Below, in pieces: positions 10,775-20,676 of a stretch of DNA of 64,000 nt. The DNA comes from Casuarina equisetifolia (taxonomy: Eukaryota; Streptophyta; Magnoliopsida; Fagales; Casuarinaceae), in NCBI GenBank assembly GCA_028551475.1, contig CM052360.1:27102682-27166681 (forward strand), given 5' to 3'. Each line of letters begins with the position of its first letter. Position 1 is the stretch's first letter. The notes beneath the pieces were generated by a model, which was given only the letters and a program-made list of their open reading frames with translations, did no database searches and had not been told where the DNA came from. The position numbers were made by a program, and so were the translations under genes.

Positions 10775-11021
10775 GAGGTCTTCAAAAAAATAAGTCGCTG
10801 GGCTTTGATGAAAGGCCCTTTTCGTTCTACTCTTACGTAGGCTATCTCAAAAGGCACATGCTCATGATCAGAAGATGTCTCCCTACTACCCTTTTGAAAT
10901 TATCAATTTTAGTTTAGTTTGGGATCTATAGACTTCCCGCACACAGTGCTTGCCCAGGACACAGTCTTGGCTTGAGAAGTTGAGTTGCCGGTTTTGACGG
11001 TCCACTCGGCCGGTTTGAATC

Positions 11022-12578
11022 AAAGCAGACTTGCTTCAAGGCTAACTCCATTGCCTTTTGTAGGAAACCTACCAGAACTTTGGAGAAATAAGCTAGCATT
11101 CCAATGGATACTTGGTCTAATGGAAGAACTCAACACAGAAATTGCTTGCATCCATTTAGGGGGTGTTCATGTCATCCCGGTGACTTCTCCAAAACTTGCC
11201 TAATAGTTCTTGAAAGCACACAATGAAGCATTTGCATCAAGACCTATTACAATGGTAGTTGAATACCCTAGTCATGGATTTAATTTAACTATTTTTGCAC
11301 CACGGTGAGATCAATTGAAAAAGATGAGAAAGGAAGAGGTTGTAGAGATACTTAGCTTGACACAACACATTGAAGGCTACTTAACAAAATGAGCAAAGAA
11401 GCTAACAATCTTGTTTAGTACATTTATAATTAATGCAACAATGTATTTAATGGTACTCATTTGATTGGTTCAACCATAGATGTGAGACTTGCCACTCACC
11501 AATGTCGTAATCTCATTAGGAAGCTAATGTTTAATAAAAGATACTTTGGCAAAGGATGGAGGGCCAAGAGTTGAAGATGTAGAACACATAGAATCACTTT
11601 TCATCATACTTGTCCATAAGTTTTCCTTCCTAGTATCATATTACATCCCTTGAGACCATTAGCCTTAGATGGTCATAAGAAAATTGTGCATGATGCTATG
11701 AGGATCTTTGCCAGATACATAAATCAGGTCATCAATGAGAGGTTAGAGCAATGGAGAAATGGACAGAAGAAGGAAGCTGAGGATTGGCTTAACACTTCCA
11801 TTTTGGCAAAGGATTCGAATGGCGAGCCAATTCTATTAGGTGAAGAGATCAAAGCAAAATAACGGTGAGATTTAAAAAACTATAATTAATATGATTTTGA
11901 TTCCCAATTAGGAGAAAATCTTTACCTTTCCCTTTATATTCAACCCTTAAAAAAAATTCAAATTTGCATATCCATTGCATATATAGACAAGAAAAAAACT
12001 ATAGTTTATTAAGATATCTTTATGACACTCCTAAGGCTTATCTTGCAATACATATTGTTAATGGTGCAGAACTTGATGCTTACAGCCGTTAATAACCCTT
12101 CCAACTGCGTTGAGTGGGCATTAGCAGAGATGCTCAACCAAGCAGAGATCCTCCAAAAAGCCATAGAAGAAATCGATAGTGGTGGTTGTGAAAGAGAGAT
12201 GGGTTCAAGAATCTGACATACCATAACTAAACTATATTAAGGCTTGTGCAAGGGAAGCTTTTCGACTCCACCCAATCGCACCGTTTAATTTCCCCCATGT
12301 CGCGATCCAAGATATGACTGTCGCAGGCTATTCTATCCCAAAAGGAAGTCATGTCATCTTAAGCCGATACGGACTCAGCCTCAACCCTCGGGTTTGGGAG
12401 GAGCTATTAAGGTTCAAACCTGAACGACATTTCAACAACAATGGATCATCAGCTAGCATGGGGTTGACTACCAAATGAGAAGGTTGACCTCTCTGAGTCC
12501 AAGAATGACCTCTTTAAGGCCAAGCCCTTTGTCGCCCATTCAAAGCCACGTTTGGCTACTTTGCTCTACCACGCTTAA
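11022..12578 (+). pseudogene. CYP79-family P450 pseudogene 1 (5'-truncated)
   Basis: Relic of a CYP79 amino-acid N-monooxygenase gene. The match to the intact copy starts at the proline-rich hinge ([13 protein letters not shown]); the membrane anchor and start codon are missing. Exon 1 ends at 11864 before a GT, and exon 2 starts at 12070 after gtgcag, the same intron position as the intact gene. Damage includes TAA TAG replacing two Gln codons at about 11199-11204, a W-to-R change plus stop in the C-helix region, a 10-bp deletion near 11556, further frameshifts, and a ~140-bp deletion near 12453. That last deletion removes the whole heme-binding loop between the PERH motif and the C-terminal region. 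The last ~85 bp again match, ending at the shared TAA. It cannot make an enzyme. Confidence 0.95.
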
Positions 12579-13335
12579 TGATAAAAAGGGCACGTGCACT
12601 TGGGATCTATGCCATGTGAAGTAGAGATAATAAACTATCTACTATTGGTAACTTTCTCTCTTGGGAAGTTGATATAATAAAATTTCTTGTTAATTACTTA
12701 CGTCTAAAAGGAATTGTGTAATAAACTTTGTTATGTTAATAAGATCTGTGTTGGTTTAAAATAGTAGTCTTGAATTATGTATTATACTGCAGTCACAGAC
12801 TCAGTGGAATTTGAATTTTTGGAATCCTGGTTGAGCGCGTGGGCAAATACAGCACCAGAGTTCCGTCCATTGACTCTAGAGAACTTCGGCGATAGGATTC
12901 ATCAAAGTGGAACGAGAACTTCTTGGTGTGCAAGGTCGAGCGCTTGATTGAGAAGTTCAACTATTAATTAAAAGTTGAGGGGAGCCTCCCACCTCGTGAA
13001 AACCTGTAGAGGGAAGAGTTTTGACATCTTTTTGCTGTCAATGCAAGCTAAGATACAAAACCAATAGTCCATGAATGCGAATCGACGGATAACTCTCTCA
13101 GCGGCCATCAAAATGAAGCAATTTAATCCATGGATTACCTAGACAGACACTTGCAACGACAACAAAACACTTGGAAGCATATAGTAGCGGATTTAAACTG
13201 AAAGTGAGAGGAAGAACCAAGTGGCATGCATTCTTTAATTGCATCACAGATGTTCTGGGGACTATGGTAAAAGAAAAGTGGCCTTTACCTGACCGGGTAC
13301 TTATACCTCTTGGGTGATTATTAGTATTGTTACTT
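12579..13335 (+). repeat. CYP79 unit 3' flank, copy 1
   Basis: Diverged copy of the sequence downstream of the CYP79 copies at 27541 and 34196. Shared landmarks are aataaactttcttgtac-like signals, a gtttaaaatagtagtcttga box, ttttggaatcctggttgagc, caaagt..gaacgagaacttc and aaagaaaagtggcctttacc. It shows that the duplicated unit extends at least 700 bp past the stop codon. At 13138-13150 it preserves the uninterrupted form of the site where element C sits in another copy. Confidence 0.85.
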
Positions 13336-13339
13336 TACT

Positions 13340-13890
13340 TAAATATTATTTTAATGTTTTCTCCATGTATAAAAAATTTTCATCATCTTTATAAGTTTAT
13401 TTCTGTCAAAGAAAAAATTATAGATAGTATGATTTTTGTCACTTTACTTCATAGGAATACATTTAATCCCTATGAAGACTTCGGAAATTTCACCACTTTC
13501 CTTTAGGCCCCAAGAACCTCAAGCATTACTTTTTTCAGAAGATGTGGACCATTGCTGCTAAATTATTTATTGGAAGTTACTTACATACTTGCACTTGAGA
13601 AAGTCGTGGCGAAACATCTCACAGCCTTCACAAGGGTTAATCATGTTGACAACAGCACGTGGTTCTTGAATTCCTACACTCAGTTCTGCCGACATGTGGC
13701 CTCATATCAGACCCCTTCCATCATCAAGCGGCGTCAGTGTGAGGTTCTGAAGTCAGCCCTGCACAGAACTTAGAATTAAAATTGCCAGAAGCCAATGGAA
13801 GCTAGAATCAATTTTGAACCTTAAGGGATCACTTTTTCAGAAGATGTGGACCATTCCCGCCAAATCACTTACGTACATGCACTTGAGTGA
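13340..13890 (+). repeat. Spacer repeat R, copy downstream of pseudogene 1
   Basis: Contains gaagacttcggaaatttcac, cagaagatgtggaccattgc, tcacagccttcacaagggtt and ccatcatcaagcggcgt in the usual order. After 13800 the cagaagatgtggacc block is repeated a second time. The ORF at 13552-13773 lies wholly inside the repeat and is not conserved in other copies. Confidence 0.75.
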
Positions 13891-16789
13891 AGCCGATGAA
13901 TCGATTGTCCTTAATGCTCTTAAACCAATACACTTCAGAAAGCTCACGAGTGAAAAGCTATCCGAATAAGCAAAAAGTTTGGAAGCTAACGAAGGAAGTC
14001 AACATCGAACACTGAACACCATCACATGCCGTTTATCGATGCTTGCGCAGGACAAGGAGGTGTGTGAATGTTTGGGATTAGAATGTTGCTATGAGCTCTT
14101 TCAGCAAAACGATAAATGATGTAACATTTGAATGTTTTAGTGTACAAGTACCACGGGAAATAGTGCAGCTAATTCAGTTCTTAAGGGTTTTGATGCAGGA
14201 GTTAAAGTAAGGTTTTAGTCTTAACTTTTGGCATACAATGCATTATTTCCTGTACAAGATGTTTTGGATAGTGCTAGATGGATGAGAGAAATTCTAATTG
14301 GAATTTGATTGGTTTCAAGTTATGATTTTTTTTTTGTTATTTTGATTGAGTTGGAAGAGAAAAATTAAGAATAAACTCATTTAGTTAACCAATTGGATAT
14401 GGACAAGGGTAAAATGATTAAGGCTCAAGAAGAAACTTAGGTAGTTGAACATTGACTTGAGATTGTTTTGTTGTTTTCACTTTTATATGACTTGCCAAGA
14501 GTTGTCATGAGACAATGGGCTAAGTTAAGAGAACAAAAGGAGTGTGAGCAATAGTTCACAGGGATAGAGGAGAACCAAACCTTACGAAGTATGAGAAAAA
14601 TGAAAAAAGGCAAAAGGAAACTAAATAGAGGATGAGGAAAACCTAATCAAGCTAAGGTGGATAAGCAAACTGATGATGGATTGATAGAGCAGCCTTATGA
14701 TATTCATGGTCATTTTGAGATTTAAAGTGGAAAGCCTATTTCCAAAGTGAGAAGAAAGGTGATGACTAGATCTGTCAAAGATCAAGATTTAATTGTTGAT
14801 GTTAGTATAAAGACTTTCATAAAGAAAGGCAAAAGTTTTGCTAATGCTACAATCAATGAGTACTTGATTCCAGATCATGAGTTTGAAGAAGAAGACTTGC
14901 TCAGTTGCTTATTCCCTCTACAAAAAAATTGATGACTCTAAAGGTAACACATTTGATTTTGACCCAGATTTTTCTCCAAAGTCCTTTCTTGGATGAAAAA
15001 TTTAGTTGTGGATTGACATTTTGTGTATTATGGTTGATTATGCCTATTGTAATATGAGCTTGTCTTTTTCTATCCCTTCTTTGAAGGCATGTACTTGTTG
15101 GATTAAGATATACCCTATTCAACTTTTCTTGATTTTAATTAAATAGATGGGTTTCATTAAAAAAGAAAAGAAAAGAAAGGAAGAAACATTGATCAAAATA
15201 AACAAAAAAATAAATACCACAAGACAACGTTCGAGACTTGATCAGAATAAACAAGAGAACGTGCAAAAGATGTATAGCGAGTACTAATTAAGATTTTTTA
15301 TTTTGTGCTACAGTTTTGACTATTGTTAGAAAGATATTAGAGGTCACGAGTCTTTTATCGGAGGAGCAAATTAGTAGTTCAATTTAAATAAAGAATTTTG
15401 CTTTTTCAACCATTGAGGTATCCCTTTATAAAAATAATCATGAGTTTTGTCTTTCCACTCCAAAAATGGTGTTATAATATGAACATGAACAAGTAATTCA
15501 GACAACGAATAAAGAGAAAGAAAGTTTTCTTCATATTTTTGCATACTACCGAGTCATAAGATGCACCATCTTGTACATATTTTTCTCACTTATTTCTGTC
15601 TTACATTCGCCCAAACAATTCGCACATACTTTATGCAAGTTTGAAGCAAAAACTTAATGAAAATCATTGAATACTTCAAAGATACAGAAGAAGGTAAAAC
15701 TTAATAAACTTAATTAGTTATGAATGCATCCCCTTTCAATTTTACGCAGCAAACAAATCCATATGAGAACATAGAATATTGTATAACGAAATTGAAAGGG
15801 GATGCTGCCAGTATGCCAATAACATCTTTTCAAAGTCTCTTTAGTTAGTGGCCTTGTAATGATTTAAAAATAATTTTTTTTATAAATTTAAAAATTATTT
15901 CATGATGCTTTCAAGTACATGTTATGACTGCCATAATTTAAAATAAGTGTTATTACTCTATAGAGTGGTACATCTTTTTGTTGTGTCTTAGTTTGACAAG
16001 AAAAATAAAAAATAAAAAGATAATACATCTTTCAAGTAACAACTATTATGTCTTTTTTGCTTTGGGATAATCTCTTCTAGAAAGGAAATGTGTTGGGATC
16101 TTCATAAGCTTTAGTTGGGATCTTCGAAGAGAGTGCCTTGAATATTCATGATGTAAGTGCTTAATAATTGGTTTGATCAATAATATTATATCAAAGTTCA
16201 AATAAGAAAAACCTAATTCAAGATTTAGATAAACCCATTCCTTCATTTAGATTATAAATAAGAATCATTACATTCTCATTTGGGTAGTTATTTAGAACAA
16301 ACAAAAGGGGATTTCCCTTATTATTAGATGGACTAAGAATCATAAAAAGAAAGAAACAAAATTGAGAAAAAAATGTACAAGGTTTTAGAATTTAAGATTA
16401 ATATGCTATGAAAGAGATATCTATTTTAAATTGTGAGAAAGTATTGAGTATATATCCTATATCACGGTAACCATGAGCCAATTGCTTTTTCTTCTTTAAT
16501 GAACTGACAAGAACAAAATGCATAAAGGAGACAAAATCTTTTTGATTCAAGGCATCTACCTTTTCTACTACATTTATCCATCTTAACCAAAAATGATAAA
16601 TTTTAATATTGTAATTATATGTGATCATATTGAAGTAGTAACAATAAAATAAGTTGGGGTTTGTGAAATAGTCAAAAACATATTTAATGTAATTAATTAC
16701 GAAAAAAGTAGAAGATTAAGACAATAGTATAACCATGAAAATAATATATAGCCTTTGTAAGAACATCAATAATTGAAATTCTGAACTAC
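13891..16789. other. AT-rich spacer, no gene recognised
   Basis: No complete gene was seen. The + strand at about 14390-14935 has a lysine/glutamate-rich broken coding look (ORF 14747-14932, including RRKVMTRSVKDQDLIVDVS). Sequence to 15170 ends in an A-rich tail, so this may be an old retroposon, family unrecognised. Short AT-rich inverted segments occur around 15870-15900 (aaaattatttcatga and ttaaaaataatttttttt). The rest is low-complexity AT-rich DNA. Confidence 0.4.
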
Positions 16790-17113
16790 AATGGATGATT
16801 AAAGCAACTAAGAGAAATGATTTAGTTGTAAAGCTTCTTAAACTTCATTTTTTAACATGTTTTTATTGTATATGGTTTGAACATAATTATAGACATTTTC
16901 AAAATAAGGTTGTTGAAATACCAATTTTATTGGTTAAAATAGTGAAAGTAATTCATGAAAAAACATCTTTATTTAGGAATATTAAACTCTTTCAAATGAA
17001 TGTTTTATTGTATCATAGTTGGAGAATTTCAAATTCTATTTTCTCTTAGATGAATTGTAATGCTATGATATATTTCTAAGCTTTTGTATTCTCTTATTTG
17101 TAAAAAAAAAAAA
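16790..17113 (+). mobile_element. LINE 3' end (degenerate)
   Basis: The ORF at 16795-17049 reads LKLHFLTCFYCIWFEHNYRHFQNK. It resembles the C-terminal region after the zf-RVT domain of plant L1-type LINE ORF2 (usual pattern KL.F...Y.IW.ERN.R.F). It is followed by a short 3' tail and an A-run at 17102-17113, as expected at a LINE 3' end. The reverse transcriptase and endonuclease regions are absent, consistent with 5' truncation. Confidence 0.6.
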
Positions 17114-17202
17114 TAATTTTACAAAAATTTGTAGGATATAAGAATAAGATGTGTGAATGATGAATTGACATATCTTTACCTTTTCTTTGAGTTATTATTT
17201 TT

Positions 17203-17740
17203 TTTGTTTTACTCAAAGATGCCTTTTAAGGATAGAAATAATTCTCTAGTAGATATTCAAAAGGTAATGAGAAGTATGATAGTATAGTGAGAAGTATGAA
17301 CGAAAAGAATTGTATAAAATTATGAATAAAAAATCTAGTCTTTACTATATCATTACCTTGTCCTTAACTTTTTATTTTCCTCTTTTTTAGTCACATATGT
17401 CTTTGAAGGATAATGATATCTTTTTTGATACTTATTCAACAAGTAAAAAATGTCAAGTGGCTACAAGTTGATTGGATAGCATAGAAAGATGTATGAACAT
17501 AGAAATAATTAAGATGACTTCCAAATCAAAAGTCTAGTCTCTATTATATCATTACATTCTCTTTATTGTGATTATTTTTTGTTTATAGATGCAATAAAGA
17601 TATCGTTATTGATACTCATTCAAAGAGTCAAAAACATTTAGCGGCTTACAAGTTAATAGAATAGTAATAGACATTGAAATGATGAGATGGACTTATGAAT
17701 GAAAAGTTTAGTCCTAGCTTCCCTTGTTTTTTATTTTTTA
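17203..17740 (+). repeat. Three degenerate tandem units of ~170 bp
   Basis: Units at about 17203-17373, 17397-17553 and 17560-17722 each run: actcaaagatgcctttt-like opening, (g)atact(c/t)attcaaagag, a tacaagttgataga-like box, then aaaagtctagtct and a tatatcatta tail. The same module is the core of the 205-385/3438-3632 inverted repeat, so it belongs to the spacer repeat complex. Confidence 0.6.
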
Positions 17741-18157
17741 TTTTTTATTTTAAGCAACGATGCATCAAGCATCAAAAGTTTGATATTATACCTTGGAAGA
17801 TAATCAATTCTTTTTCACTGGTAGCAAAGGCTAGTTCAAAAGACTTCTTTTCTACTAGAAGTTAAAAACCCAAGACTATTAGTTTTAGTTAAATAATGAA
17901 ATCTTATCATATTCATCCATAGTCGCACTTAAATTGTGAGTTGGCAACATTCTTCATAGCTACAAATAGAAAAATCTAGTTTGAAAGATGTTGGCTTTCT
18001 TGCCAATTAAGACTAACAATATGTTAAGATTATTAGACTTCTTGTGATCTATTGAGGATCAAAGTTTTGTATAGAAAAGACATTATTTTTACATCATTTT
18101 AAATATAAAAGAGATTATCTTATCTTATAAACTAACTTTTGAATTAGATATGAACTT
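17741..18157. other. Non-coding stretch, nothing recognised
   Basis: AT-rich, without an ORF, terminal repeat or RNA gene that I can recognise. Confidence 0.35.
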
Positions 18158-18552
18158 TGTTGGAGAGTGTGAAATCCACGTGCTTTGTTGCATTTGGAAC
18201 CACACACAATGCCACGTCAACTGGCATCCTATCTACATTATTGGCCTTAATGCCATGTCAACCCTAGGGCCATGTTATTGTGCAACCCGCAATTGCTTTC
18301 TCCATAAGATTCAAAAATCTCACTGTTATTGCCATTGAGAATCCGATCCAATTTAGTTTTTGAATCCTTTGTAAATGTTTTCTTTCTTTTGTAAATCATT
18401 GTAAATGCTTTATATTCTTTGATTTTTTGATAATGTAATTATTGGGAATTTTATCAATAGAAAACATAGATTTTTCTGTTTTTGTTCATCTTCTTTCTGT
18501 ATTTTCCGATGACCTTTAGGTTTAGACATTGATCCTATTCCGTTTTCTTTCA
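18158..18552 (+). repeat. Copia-type 5' LTR of a truncated element
   Basis: Begins TGTTGGAGAGTGTG and ends gttttctttca, followed at once by cggtatcacaag. That is one base from the tggtatca primer site of plant copia elements. The 395-bp length is normal. The partner LTR was not found downstream. The + strand ORF at 18150-18338 lies inside the LTR. Confidence 0.75.
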
Positions 18553-19400
18553 CGGTATCACAAGCCCAAGGCCAATGCCATCTCATCAGAACTTGATTTC
18601 AACCCCTTCCCCCTCCGTTGCATCTCAAATACCTTCCAACCCCTTGATGCCTGAGTGGTGTAAGGAGCGGGATTAGTGTGATGGGCCTAGGGATTGGAAT
18701 GGGCTTGATCATTGTAGTAGGCCTAGGGTTGGGGATTGTGTTGGTAATGATTTGTTGAAGGATGGCTTAAATCTCTCTTTATTGTTGGTAATATGGTGAC
18801 TAATTCGGCAACATAGGTGGCAATAAGTCTATTACGGTGACGGCCACAATTCATTGAATGATTGGCAAATTGTTATAATAATGGGGTAAGAAGGATCCCA
18901 TTAGAATTGGGTTGGCTTGAAATAGGTGCGTTTGGGGGTGGTGTAGGCTAAAATGGAGGAGGTTGACCATTAATGAAGCCATCGAAGTAGGTAGACCTTT
19001 TGTAGTTCCTTTGCTTTATCGCAACATTGTTGGTGCCTTACAATATCTTACTCACATTTGGTTTGACATTGCATACTTTGTCAACACAATCTATTAGTTT
19101 TTGTGCTGATTAACTACTAACCACTAGCAGGCCGTAAAGCATATTTTGTGACAATTGGCTAATACTCTCTACTTAAGCCTACTTCTCATGTGGAGTCCTT
19201 CCACGTTACTCCATGCCTTCTTAGATGCTGATGGGCAAGTGATCATAACGATGGTCACTTCATTAGTTGCTTCTGTCTTTTCCTCGGCAAAAGTTTTATC
19301 TACTGGAGTTTTTATGAGTAGCACATTGTGCTCAATCTATTATTGAGGCAAAACACAAATCCCTTACTAACATGATAGCTAAACTTACGAGGATATGTAT
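18553..19400 (+). mobile_element. Internal remnant of a Ty1/copia element (+ strand)
   Basis: After the primer site comes a short gag-leader-like stretch. From about 18960 the copia RT/RNase H junction follows in broken frames: RNIVGALQYLT, FDIAYFVN, HAFLDADGQ and, near 19330, AQSIIEAKHKSLTNMIAKL (the usual ...EAEYK.LA...EL box). Most of gag, protease, integrase and reverse transcriptase is deleted. The ORF at 19155-19346 is one of these broken pieces. Confidence 0.75.
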
Positions 19401-20066
19401 GTAAAATTTATTGAGGCAAATAAATGTATACAATCTATTATTGAGGCAAAATACAAATCCCTCACTTTCATCATAAAAAATTTAAAATAATAGCTTGTGT
19501 ATGTAAAATTTACATCTACTTAAGATACTAACTTTCACATCTAAGAAAGAATTATATCATATTATCAAAAATTAAACTATCAAGATGCAGTAAATATTTT
19601 GAAGAGATTTTATATATATTTATTTATTTTTATCAGAAAATGGTTTAGGAATTTTTCTTAAAGAGTATGCATGTGATACTTATACAATCTGATGAGTATC
19701 TATAATTTGAAGAATATCTTTCAATATATTAAAGGAAAGATAGTCGTAGACAGCTATTCAAGTGGAATTTCTATTTTTTTAATTGTTCAAAGTCTTCTTA
19801 TTACAGAAATTCAGTTGACTTGCTTCCCAACACTAAGCTGTCAAAGTTCTTATATATATATATATAACAACTTCTCTACTTTTTTTTTTATAATAGCTAA
19901 TTAAAGAAATTGAGTTTTTTTTTTTATTTATTATTGGCTTAAACGTTTAAAATTACTATTTCTTAATGTATACTTGATATACTATGGGCTAAGTGAATAG
20001 AAGAATGCCAAGTTTGTTCTTTGTATTATACATTTTGATAGCATAGGTATTAATTATTATTGGTGT
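19401..20066. other. AT-rich spacer and decayed CYP79 intron
   Basis: No gene was seen. Around 19630-19690 there is a decayed direct repeat of aagagat/gtatgcatg tracts. The last ~30 bp (tattaattattattggtgtag) match the CYP79 intron 3' end of the copy at 56670-56695. Confidence 0.45.
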
Positions 20067-20676
20067 AGGAGCTTAGGCTTGAATGTGTGGATAACGCTTC
20101 CAACTGCGTAGAATGGGCAATGGAGGGGATACTAAACAACCAAATATCCTCCAAAAAACTGTAGAAGAAATAGATAAAGTGTTGGGATAGGAAAGATGGA
20201 TTCAAGAATATGATATTCTACAGCTCAATGTGTGAGAGTGTATGTAGAAAATGAGAGTCTTACATTAAAAAATAAAATTTTTAATATGAAATATAAATTA
20301 AAAAAGGATCTTCTAATTTTTGAACTAACTTTAGACCTTTTAACTATTTTAAGCTAATATGGGCTCGGCCACAACTCTTGGGTTTGGAAGGAGCCATTAA
20401 GGTTCAAACCTGAACAACATTTCAAAGATGATGAATCATCGGTTCATCAAAAGGTGGAACTTGCAGAACATGAACTGTGCATGGGTGTCACACTTGGCAA
20501 TGTCATGACTATGATGCTATTCGCAAGACTCCTTCAAGGGTTTTCATGAAGGCTGCCATTGAATGAAAATTTAGACATCTTTTGAGTCCAAGAACGATCG
20601 CTTTAGGTCTAAGCCCTTGGTTGCCCATGCAAAGCCACGTTTAGTTGCTTCACTCTACCTTGCTTTATGGTAGAGA
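20067..20676 (+). pseudogene. CYP79-family P450 pseudogene 2 (exon 2 only)
   Basis: Fragment of CYP79 exon 2. It starts at the intron acceptor (gtgtag then gagcttaggcttg) and reads through the I-helix-like DNASNCVEWAMEGI and EEIDKVLG-like segments. At about 20235-20350 the K-helix (ExxR) region is replaced by ~115 bp of unrelated AT-rich sequence. The match resumes at GLGHNSWVWKEPLRFKPEQH. The heme loop carries a 33-bp in-frame deletion, so that HEL joins directly to CMGV: the cysteine is retained but the FSTGRRG positions before it are lost. Several stops follow, and the end matches the usual LVAHAKPRL tail. No exon 1 was found upstream, where the copia remnant lies. Confidence 0.93.

Larger units (their letters stand above)
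4264..10779 (-). mobile_element. Ty1/copia LTR retrotransposon A, interrupted
   Basis: A full-length but inactive copia element read right to left. LTRs at 4269-4597 and 10431-10774 are flanked by an exact 5-bp target duplication, gaggt (4264-4268 and 10775-10779). Next to the right LTR is a primer site beginning TGGTATCA, matching initiator-Met tRNA as in many plant copia elements. Next to the left LTR is a polypurine tract (GAGGGGA). Internal order is gag, zinc knuckle, GAG-pre-integrase, integrase, reverse transcriptase, RNase H, which is the copia order. Frameshifts and stops break pol into pieces, and an unrelated ~1.4 kb element splits gag at about 8690-10080. Without that insert the element is about 5.1 kb, usual for copia. 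Confidence 0.95.

Noticed and set aside
13552..13773. 73-codon + strand ORF near CYP79 pseudogene 1
   Set aside because: Contained in spacer repeat R and interrupted in other copies.
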